A DNA stretch of 7,298 nucleotides from assembly GCA_002694945.1 (NCBI GenBank), contig NZNP01000065.1, forward strand, positions 29,663-36,960, in the 5' to 3' direction. Under the pieces are notes generated by a model. The model was not told the origin of the DNA. It saw nothing but the letters and a program-made list of their open reading frames with translations, and did not search any database. A program made the position numbers and the translations under genes. This DNA is from Gammaproteobacteria bacterium. Lineage in GTDB: Bacteria; Pseudomonadota; Gammaproteobacteria; Pseudomonadales; Azotimanducaceae. Shown here piece after piece: positions 1 through 7,298 of the stretch (positions within the stretch are counted from its first letter, which is position 1; each line of letters starts with the position of its first letter).

Positions 1-194
1 TGATCGGCCGCGTGACTGGCGATCGGGACCCGGGTTATGGGGCTACAGCCAAGATGTTGATCGAAAGCGCCGTTTGCCTTGCCCAAGATGAACTATCTTC
101 TCCCGGTGGGATATCGACGCCAGCTTTCGCCATGGGGCAGAAATTAGTAAGTCGCCTGGTTGAAAATGCTGGCATGGGTTTCAGTTTAGTCTAA
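1..194 (+). CDS. Saccharopine dehydrogenase-like oxidoreductase, C-terminal fragment (5' end outside window)
   Basis: This is the last 63 codons of a gene that begins upstream of the window. The frame is open from base 3 and ends with TAA at 192-194. The GTG at 12 lies inside the frame and is not taken as a start. The fragment opens with a Gly-Asp-Arg-Asp-Pro-Gly-Tyr-Gly-Ala-Thr motif, followed by a 'KMLIESAVCLAQ' helix and a 'GGISTPAFAMGQKLVSRL' segment. From memory, this is the typical C-terminal end of the saccharopine dehydrogenase-like NAD(P)-binding family, including the so-called trans-acting enoyl reductases. The Rossmann domain that would define cofactor use is not in the window, so the substrate cannot be named. 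The gene lies 99 nt upstream of dnaE in the same direction. A consensus -10 box in the gap suggests it is not simply part of the dnaE transcription unit. Family assignment is fairly good; exact function is unknown. Confidence 0.62.
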   Translation, partial: IGRVTGDRDPGYGATAKMLIESAVCLAQDELSSPGGISTPAFAMGQKLVSRLVENAGMGFSLV

Positions 195-198
195 AAAA

Positions 199-228
199 TC
201 GCTAGAGATTGTTATGAGTCTTTAGCGA
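199..228. other. Imperfect inverted repeat / hairpin between the oxidoreductase gene and dnaE
   Basis: Arms 199-208 (tcgctagaga) and 219-228 (tctttagcga) are complementary except at 205/222, which is a G-U pair in a + strand RNA. The stem can extend by a U-G pair (209/218) and a U-A pair (210/217), leaving a 6-nt loop. No T-run follows on the + strand, so it is not a standard intrinsic terminator for the upstream gene. Read on the minus strand, the right-hand flank is T6 (the complement of A6 at 193-198), which has terminator form, but no minus-strand gene is seen nearby. It may instead protect the 3' end of the upstream mRNA, or act as a protein-binding dyad, because it covers the -35 region of the putative dnaE promoter. 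Confidence 0.45.
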
Positions 229-247
229 AGTATCGGGTTCGTATAAT
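221..247 (+). promoter_or_regulatory. Candidate dnaE promoter with consensus -10 (TATAAT)
   Basis: A perfect TATAAT lies at 242-247. The best -35 I can offer is TTTAGC at 221-226, with a short 15-bp spacer and only three matches to TTGACA. There is no TG extension before the -10, so the -35 side is weak. Transcription would begin near 254-256 and give a leader of about 40 nt to the ATG at 294. That argues against the in-frame GTG at 252 as the dnaE start. The right arm of the 199-228 dyad overlaps the -35 region, so a bound protein there could regulate it. This rests on sequence pattern only. Confidence 0.42.
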
Positions 248-293
248 ATCGGTGTCTTGGGGTGACCGGTTTGACAGGGATATTCGAACGCTA

Positions 294-3200
294 ATGACTA
301 GGGAATTCGTCCATCTTCGAGTTCACTCAGAGTACTCACTGAGCGATGGAATGGTACGCATTAAACCACTGGTCGCGCAGTGCTTGTCTTACGCCATGCC
401 TGCTATTGCGGTAAGCGACCGCAATAATCTTTTTGCCCTCATAAAATTTTACAACGCCTCCCAACAGAGTGGTGTCAAGCCGATTGTCGCGTGTGATGTT
501 AGCGTTGTGGGGGATAACAGCAATGAAGAAGCCACTCCTCTCGTATTGATTGCCAAAAATGATCAGGGTTATCGCAATCTTTGCGAGCTCATATCCCGCT
601 CTTATGGCGAAGGACAATACATGGGGCTTGCCTGCCTTAAACGTAGTTGGATTGAGGATCAATCAGATGGGCTGATTGCTTTATCTGGTGGTCGAGAAGG
701 TGATATTGGTCGATTACTTCTGACGGGCAATTCCGAAGGGGCTAGGCGAAGAGCTGAGCGTTGGCAGGCTGTTTTCCCTGATTCCTTTTACCTAGAGTTG
801 CATAGGACGGGTCGGGAAAACGAAGAAGATTACAACGCATTGGCTGTTAACTTGGCGATCGAACTGAATTTACCAGTGGTTGCGACAAACGATGTTCGAT
901 TTCTAACTCGTGAAGAATTCGAGGCTCACGAGGTCAGGGTATGCATCCACGACAGCAGGACCCTCGATGATCCGCGACGTGAAAGGCGCTATTCACCAGA
1001 ACAATATTTGAAAACAGCTGCAGAAATGTCGGAATTGTTTTCTGACATCCCCGAAGCACTCGACAATTCAGTGGAAATCGCCAGACGATGCAACGTTAAA
1101 CTCGATCTTGGAAAATATTATCTGCCTGAGTATCCGATACCTGAGGGACATTCCCCAGAATCCTTTCTCAGTGAATTGTCGTATCAAGGTCTCGACGTTC
1201 GGTTGACCAAGATTCTTGATCCCGAGGATGATGAGCAAAACCACGCCGGAGAAGTCCAGCGTTATCGTGACCGGCTCGAGTTTGAGCTTGGTGTAATCAA
1301 TAAAATGGGTTTCCCCGGTTATTTCCTGACCGTAATGGAGTTTATTCAGTGGGCGAAAGAAAATGAAGTTCCCGTCGGACCAGGCAGGGGTTCGGGGGCC
1401 GGTTCTCTGGTGGCCTATGCATTGAAGATCACTGATATTGATCCGTTGGAGTACGATCTACTATTTGAACGTTTTCTCAACCCCGAAAGAGTTTCCCTGC
1501 CTGACTTTGATATCGATTTCTGCATGGAAGGTCGTGACAGAGTGATTCAACACGTCACTGAGCTCTACGGTCGTGATGCCGTCTCTCAGATCATCACTTT
1601 TGGCACTATGGCTGCAAAAGCAGTAGTGCGTGATGTAGCTCGAGTTCAGGGCAAGCCTTATGGTCTCGCTGATAAATTGTCGAAGCTCATACCTTTTGAG
1701 CCAGGCATGACACTCATTAAAGCGCTCGAACAAGAACCGTTGTTGAAGGATTTTGTCGACACCAATGATGAAGCTGACGAAATAATGGAAATGGCGTTTA
1801 AGTTGGAGGGCTTGGCGAGGAACGTAGGTCGACATGCGGGGGGGGTGGTTATCGCGCCGACTCGTCTGACTGACTTTGTTCCAACCTATTGTGATGAGTC
1901 TGGCGGTGGTCTGATGACTCAGTTCGACATGATCGACGTCGAACAGGCTGGCCTGGTTAAATTCGATTTTCTTGGCCTTAGAACACTCACGATCATCGAT
2001 AATGCGGTGAAAAGTATCAACGCTAGAAAAGATGCCGTTGTCGAAGCTGCTATCGATATAGATACGATTCCCTTAGAAGACCCTGCCATATACCTAGACC
2101 TTCAGCAGGCTAAAACAACCGCTGTATTTCAGCTTGAGTCGCGCGGTATGAAGGACCTAATGAAGAAGGTCAAGCCGAACAGGTTTGCGGACATAGTTGC
2201 ACTAGTGGCTCTTTTTCGTCCCGGACCTATGCAGCTTGCCGATGACTTTATTAAGCGAAAACACGGTATCGAAGAAGTGGATTATCTGCATCCCAGTTTG
2301 AAACATGTTCTCGAAGACACTTACGGTGTGATGCTGTACCAGGAACAAGTTATGCAGATCGCCCAGATATTGGCTGGTTATACGCTGGCAGATGCCGACC
2401 TGCTGCGTCGCGCAATGGGCAAAAAGAAGCCAGAGGAGATGGCCAAGCAGAGAGAAGTGTTTCTAGCTGGAGCGACGTCAAATGGTGTTGAGCCTGGGCA
2501 GGCTGATCACATCTTTAGTCTCATGGAAAAGTTTGCTGGTTATGGATTCAATAAACCACACTCAGTTGCCTACGCACTGATTGCGTACCAGACAGCTTGG
2601 TTAAAGCACTATTACCCCTCGGATTTTATGGCCGCAGTTCTGTCTGCCGACATGCAAAACACGGACAAGGTGGTGACTAATATAGAGGAGTGCAGGGAGA
2701 TGTCCGTTGAATTAAGACCGCCGGATGTTAATGAGGGTGCTTTCCGCTTTATTGCTGATTCGCCGAGAAGCATCGTTTATGGTCTTGGTGCGATCAAAGG
2801 TTTAGGCGAAGGAGCGATTGACGCTATTGTCCATGGTCGGGACTCTGGGCTGTATGATGACCTTTATGATTTCTGCGAACGGATTGATCAGCGCAGAATC
2901 AATAAGCGTGCGATCGAAGCTCTGATTGGGTCTGGTGCTCTTGATAATCTTGTCTCCCAAGTGCCCGATGAAGAGCTTGACGACATAGGCTATCGAAGGG
3001 CCCTCCTTATTGCTAATCAAGATGATGCAGTGGGCCTGGCAGAGCAGAAAGCAAGGAATGAAGATAGTGGATTGACTGACTTGTTTGGTAGTGAGGGTTT
3101 GATTCATGACTCGGCGGAGGGACGCTACAATTACTTTGATCAGTTGAAATGTCTGACTTTCAGGGATCGTCTAGGTCGTGAGAAGGAATCCCTGGGTCTG

Positions 3201-3806
3201 TTTCTGACGGGCCACCTTGTTGATGAATACAAAGAAGAGTTTCAACACTTTGTCGATTCAAGGATATCTGATATGCGTGTAGGCCTTGAGGGTCACACGA
3301 TTGGAGGCTTGATTGTAGGTTTGCGGACAATGAAGAGTCGTCGTGGTGAGACTATCGCTTTTGTTACCCTTGACGATAAAAGTGGGCGTGTAGAGGTTTC
3401 AATCTTTGGTGATCTATTTGATCAGGTGCGGGATAAATTGCAAAGAGACGAAATCATATTCGTTAGGGGCAGTACTGCCGAAGATGACTTTACTGGAGGG
3501 ATAAGGATGCGAGCGACCGAAGTCTTTCAGATCGCTGAAGCCCGTGCCACTAAAGCGAGCAATCTCTGTCTTGAGTTGAACAGTGAAAGTCTCTGTGACG
3601 ATTTTGTCGACGAGCTTGCTGGATTTCTGAAACCTTTTCGACAGAAAGGTACAATGGGTTGCCCTGTTGCCGTAAATATCATCGGTTCAGAATCCAGTGG
3701 GAATGTTATTCTGGGGGACGATTGGCGTATCTCGCCCCACGATGATTTGCTCTACTCCTTGCGAGAGCACTATGGTAGCGAAAAGGTTCATCTCCTCTAT
3801 ACCTAG
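294..3806 (+). CDS. dnaE: DNA polymerase III alpha subunit (replicative polymerase)
   Basis: DnaE is the polymerase subunit of the chromosomal replicase. It pairs with the epsilon proofreader, the beta clamp and tau. The product is 1170 aa, against 1160 in E. coli. The N-terminal PHP domain (about 1-280) opens with 'FVHLRVHSEYS'. Like E. coli it seems to lack the full metal-binding set: Arg stands in 'SDRNN' and 'NDVRF' where active PHP domains have His. The palm carries 'GPGRGSGAGS' and 'PDFDIDFC'; the catalytic aspartates are D406, D408 and D558 (in 'KFDFLGLRTL'). 'HAGGVVIAP', 'VFQLESRGMKDLM', 'YQEQVMQIAQ' and 'RRAMGKKK' follow, then an OB-fold near 1000-1090 and the tau-binding C-terminus. 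ATG 294 matches the E. coli start; GTG 252 would precede the likely transcript start. AGGGA at 276-280 is a distant ribosome site. Two oddities are reported as findings: a shortened RPGP loop and an altered clamp motif. Identity is very secure. Confidence 0.98.
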   Translation: MTREFVHLRVHSEYSLSDGMVRIKPLVAQCLSYAMPAIAVSDRNNLFALIKFYNASQQSGVKPIVACDVSVVGDNSNEEATPLVLIAKNDQGYRNLCELISRSYGEGQYMGLACLKRSWIEDQSDGLIALSGGREGDIGRLLLTGNSEGARRRAERWQAVFPDSFYLELHRTGRENEEDYNALAVNLAIELNLPVVATNDVRFLTREEFEAHEVRVCIHDSRTLDDPRRERRYSPEQYLKTAAEMSELFSDIPEALDNSVEIARRCNVKLDLGKYYLPEYPIPEGHSPESFLSELSYQGLDVRLTKILDPEDDEQNHAGEVQRYRDRLEFELGVINKMGFPGYFLTVMEFIQWAKENEVPVGPGRGSGAGSLVAYALKITDIDPLEYDLLFERFLNPERVSLPDFDIDFCMEGRDRVIQHVTELYGRDAVSQIITFGTMAAKAVVRDVARVQGKPYGLADKLSKLIPFEPGMTLIKALEQEPLLKDFVDTNDEADEIMEMAFKLEGLARNVGRHAGGVVIAPTRLTDFVPTYCDESGGGLMTQFDMIDVEQAGLVKFDFLGLRTLTIIDNAVKSINARKDAVVEAAIDIDTIPLEDPAIYLDLQQAKTTAVFQLESRGMKDLMKKVKPNRFADIVALVALFRPGPMQLADDFIKRKHGIEEVDYLHPSLKHVLEDTYGVMLYQEQVMQIAQILAGYTLADADLLRRAMGKKKPEEMAKQREVFLAGATSNGVEPGQADHIFSLMEKFAGYGFNKPHSVAYALIAYQTAWLKHYYPSDFMAAVLSADMQNTDKVVTNIEECREMSVELRPPDVNEGAFRFIADSPRSIVYGLGAIKGLGEGAIDAIVHGRDSGLYDDLYDFCERIDQRRINKRAIEALIGSGALDNLVSQVPDEELDDIGYRRALLIANQDDAVGLAEQKARNEDSGLTDLFGSEGLIHDSAEGRYNYFDQLKCLTFRDRLGREKESLGLFLTGHLVDEYKEEFQHFVDSRISDMRVGLEGHTIGGLIVGLRTMKSRRGETIAFVTLDDKSGRVEVSIFGDLFDQVRDKLQRDEIIFVRGSTAEDDFTGGIRMRATEVFQIAEARATKASNLCLELNSESLCDDFVDELAGFLKPFRQKGTMGCPVAVNIIGSESSGNVILGDDWRISPHDDLLYSLREHYGSEKVHLLYT

Positions 3807-3810
3807 TAAT

Positions 3811-5109
3811 ATGTCTGAACTCCTCAACGTATCAGCGATAAAAAGGCTTCAGGACAAAGCGGTTGAGCGTGTTGTCGTTGCTGTGTCAGGCGGGGTCGAT
3901 TCGACGGCTTTACTACACTCGGTGGCGGCGGCAACTGTCGTGAGCAGACTCGAAGCTCTGCACGTGAATCATGGATTGGTCGCAAACGCTGATCAGCTTG
4001 AGAGAGCTGCCCAGAAAAGCTGTAAAGCAAGTCAGGTGCCGATGACGACGATAGCGGTTGACGTTTCCACTGGAGGTAGTTTGGAAGCATCGGCGCGGAA
4101 AGCCCGCTACAGGGCATTCCGAGACTTTTTGCAATCTGGTGATCTTTTGTTACTGGCTCATCATTTGGATGATCAAGTAGAGACGTTGCTGTTTCGATTG
4201 TTTCGCGGGAGCCGAGTAGTTGGTCTAGAGGGTATGCCTGCAGAGCGTCCGGTTGGTCGGGCTACACTCTATAGACCTTTATTGCAGCACAGCCGGTCAG
4301 ATATTTTGACCTATGCGAGAGATCAAGGTCTTGCATGGGTCGAAGATGAGAGCAACGCGCATACTACTCCTGACAGGAACTACATAAGGCACAGCGTTCT
4401 GCCAACAATAGAGGCTCGCTGGCCGGGCGTCCGTAATCGACTTTTGACCAGATTGAAGCACGATTCACGCGCCAGGGATTTGCTCGATAAACAAAGTTTT
4501 ATGCTCCTAGATTCGCTGAGGCTGGATACTGATTGTCTCAACCTAGTTGGCTTGCAAGAATTAGAGATTGATACCTTAGTTGATCTGCTCGGAGCCTGGT
4601 TGTCAGCTTTGGAATTACCTATGCCGCCTGGCAACTTTCTTCGGGAGGTCGCTGCAGCGATTGTCTCGAATCGACGTGTGGGCGTGAATTTTGGAGAGCT
4701 CGAAGTCAGGCAAAATCGTGATCGACTTTATGCACTTCGGCGGTTGCCGACAGCAGACAAGTACCCTTTCGCTCTATCAGTAGGACAAATTAACGTATCT
4801 GGTGGATCAGTAACAAATAGAGTAGTTCAAGGGAGTGGTCTTCGTGAAGATGACTATACCGTTCGATTCCGGAAGGGTGGCGAGACACTCCGACAAGGAT
4901 GTTCAAAGAGCCTGAAGAACCTTTTTCAGGAGTCAGGTCTCCCACCCTGGTTGCGTGACAGGTTACCGCTGATATATAGGAATAAGGAGTTGGTTGCTTT
5001 GGCAGGTGTCCCGGGTTGGGGGTTTTCCATGCAGATTGCTGAAGGCTATGTTGCGACTGCTCAGGAATCTGGTTTCGCCGTCTCCCTGCACCTAGAGGAT
5101 CGACTTTAG
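3811..5109 (+). CDS. tilS: tRNA(Ile)-lysidine synthetase
   Basis: TilS uses ATP and lysine to convert C34 of the CAU-anticodon tRNA-Ile to lysidine, so that it reads AUA and is charged with isoleucine. It is cytosolic and normally essential. The N-terminal PP-loop ATPase domain shows SGGVDST at residues 26-32, 'LHVNHGL' after it, and AHHLDDQVET from residue 116, then 'RNYIRHSVLP' near 190-200. The C-terminal TilS_C domain shows 'VRFRKGGETLRQ', 'SLKNLFQESGLPPWLRDRLPLIY' and 'LVALAGV'. From ATG 3811 the length is 432 aa, equal to the E. coli protein. This ATG lies 4 nt after the dnaE stop and has no clear Shine-Dalgarno sequence (the preceding bases are tctcctctat), so expression probably relies on reinitiation by ribosomes finishing dnaE. 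Upstream in-frame ATGs at 3697 and 3772 lie inside dnaE and add residues the family lacks. The 3772 start, with GAGAG ahead of it, is the only serious alternative. accA, usually between dnaE and tilS, is absent here. Confidence 0.96.
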   Translation: MSELLNVSAIKRLQDKAVERVVVAVSGGVDSTALLHSVAAATVVSRLEALHVNHGLVANADQLERAAQKSCKASQVPMTTIAVDVSTGGSLEASARKARYRAFRDFLQSGDLLLLAHHLDDQVETLLFRLFRGSRVVGLEGMPAERPVGRATLYRPLLQHSRSDILTYARDQGLAWVEDESNAHTTPDRNYIRHSVLPTIEARWPGVRNRLLTRLKHDSRARDLLDKQSFMLLDSLRLDTDCLNLVGLQELEIDTLVDLLGAWLSALELPMPPGNFLREVAAAIVSNRRVGVNFGELEVRQNRDRLYALRRLPTADKYPFALSVGQINVSGGSVTNRVVQGSGLREDDYTVRFRKGGETLRQGCSKSLKNLFQESGLPPWLRDRLPLIYRNKELVALAGVPGWGFSMQIAEGYVATAQESGFAVSLHLEDRL

Positions 5110-5151
5110 AGGGTTTCGGTAGGCCACAATTTGTTCTTTTTCATTGAGGGT

Positions 5152-5159
5152 AAAGGAGG
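5152..5159 (+). promoter_or_regulatory. Strong Shine-Dalgarno sequence upstream of a leader mini-ORF, not of pyrG
   Basis: AAAGGAGG is the best ribosome binding sequence in the window, yet it lies about 90 nt upstream of the pyrG start. The nearest start codon is GTG 5163, only 3 nt beyond the GGAGG, which is tight. The next is ATG 5176 in another frame, 16 nt beyond, which is far. pyrG itself uses GGGAG at 5241-5245. An unused strong site here would be surprising, so it suggests a translated leader. Confidence 0.5.
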
Positions 5160-5185
5160 CGCGTGGTAATCTCTAATGCCATCTT

Positions 5186-6878
<1,693 letters not shown>

Positions 6879-6921
6879 TGACTAGCTAAATCTGGATTGA
6901 TGGGACTGTAGGAAAACGAAA

Positions 6922-7298
6922 ATGAAACTCTGTGGCTTCGAGGTGAACGGTCAATCTCCATTCTTTCTGATTGCTGGCCCTTGCGTGATCGAATCAGAAG
7001 ATCTGGCGATCGAAACCGCTGGATATCTCAAAGCACTCTGTGAGGAGCTCGATATCCGGTTTATTTACAAATCCTCCTTCGATAAAGCCAATAGATCTTC
7101 CCATGAAAGTTTTCGCGGACCCGGCATCACAGATGGGCTCAAGATTCTGGAGAAGGTTAGAGATAACGTGGGCGTGCCTGTCCTTACAGATGTTCATGAA
7201 GATACACCGCTTGATGAGGTTGCATCTGTGGTATCTGTGCTTCAGACACCGGCATTCCTTTGCCGTCAGACTAATTATATCCAGGCTGTGGCTGCTGC
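6922..7298 (+). CDS. kdsA: 3-deoxy-D-manno-octulosonate 8-phosphate synthase, N-terminal part (runs off window)
   Basis: KdsA condenses phosphoenolpyruvate with arabinose 5-phosphate to give Kdo 8-phosphate, the committed step toward the Kdo of the LPS inner core. About 125 codons are present, from a family of roughly 280 residues, with no stop before the window end. Visible motifs are '[14 protein letters not shown]' (about 14-27), '[12 protein letters not shown]', 'SFRGPG', 'VPVLTDVHE' and '[12 protein letters not shown]', which together separate KdsA from the related DAHP synthases. C21 in 'AGPCVIES' sits where Aquifex KdsA has its metal-binding cysteine and E. coli KdsA has asparagine ('GGMNVLES'). 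I infer the metal-dependent class II enzyme, though the other metal ligands lie beyond the window. ATG 6922 has AGGA at 6910-6913, 8 nt upstream. The 43-nt gap from pyrG shows no terminator, so co-transcription with pyrG is likely. CTP from PyrG serves the later CMP-Kdo step. Confidence 0.95.
   Translation, partial: MKLCGFEVNGQSPFFLIAGPCVIESEDLAIETAGYLKALCEELDIRFIYKSSFDKANRSSHESFRGPGITDGLKILEKVRDNVGVPVLTDVHEDTPLDEVASVVSVLQTPAFLCRQTNYIQAVAA

Noticed and set aside
252..293. Extended dnaE start at GTG 252 (14 extra residues)
   Set aside because: The extra residues have no match to the family N-terminus, and the GTG lies at or before the predicted transcript start. ATG 294 gives the expected 'FVHLRVHS' opening.
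1461..1835. Antisense frame of 124 codons within dnaE; similar antisense frames at 336-662, 2802-3107, 3824-4134, 4380-4634, 5346-5831 and 6994-7197
   Set aside because: All lie opposite conserved genes, have no recognisable domain and no convincing ribosome sites. They are by-products of the coding strand.
1838..1845. Run of eight G residues in dnaE as a slippage or phase-variation tract
   Set aside because: It encodes the conserved 'HAGGVV' motif in frame, and dnaE is essential, so on/off switching is implausible. At most it is a sequencing-error hotspot.
3697..3810. Extended tilS start inside dnaE (ATG 3697 or 3772)
   Set aside because: It would overlap dnaE by 35-110 bases and add residues unlike TilS. 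ATG 3811 gives exactly the E. coli length.
5100..5130. pyrG promoter with TCGACT (5100-5105) and CACAAT (5125-5130)
   Set aside because: Four of six matches at each box with a 19-bp spacer is too weak to call, though it would place the start upstream of the leader ORF.
5131..5145. T-rich stretch after tilS as an intrinsic terminator
   Set aside because: I found no stable GC-rich stem immediately before the T5 run at 5137-5141.

Overview
This window looks like an ordinary chromosomal housekeeping locus of a gammaproteobacterium, probably an environmental lineage outside the well-studied genera. Base composition looks moderate by eye; I did not count it. The evidence is gene order and protein resemblance. 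dnaE, tilS, pyrG and kdsA follow one another on the + strand, as in the classic gammaproteobacterial run dnaE-accA-tilS-pyrG-kdsA-eno. The DnaE and PyrG proteins follow the E. coli proteins closely along their length. kdsA implies lipopolysaccharide synthesis, so the cell envelope is Gram-negative. I see no mobile elements, CRISPR arrays, tRNA or rRNA genes.

Layout: 1-194 is the 3' end of a saccharopine dehydrogenase-like oxidoreductase gene. 195-293 is a spacer with a dyad hairpin and a consensus -10 hexamer. 294-3806 is dnaE (DNA polymerase III alpha subunit). 3811-5109 is tilS (tRNA-Ile lysidine synthetase), starting 4 nt after the dnaE stop. 5110-5249 is a 140-nt leader holding a strong Shine-Dalgarno sequence, a possible 16-codon leader peptide and a terminator-like stem-loop with a T6 run just before the pyrG ribosome binding site. 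5250-6878 is pyrG (CTP synthase). 6922 to the window end is the 5' part of kdsA (Kdo-8-phosphate synthase). All genes point the same way, and most gaps are short enough for co-transcription.

Functionally the genes cover replication (DnaE), decoding of AUA codons (TilS), CTP supply (PyrG) and the Kdo branch of LPS synthesis (KdsA). The last two are linked, because Kdo is activated with CTP to CMP-Kdo before transfer to lipid A.

No new multi-gene system is visible. The best candidate for something undescribed is the pyrG leader, whose layout resembles pyrBI-type translation-coupled attenuation and could be CTP-sensitive. Smaller points are the missing accA between dnaE and tilS, a two-residue shortening and an altered clamp-binding motif in DnaE, a Gln-to-His change next to the catalytic cysteine of PyrG, and a metal-dependent-type cysteine in KdsA. 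Comparisons with other proteins are from memory, not from alignments.
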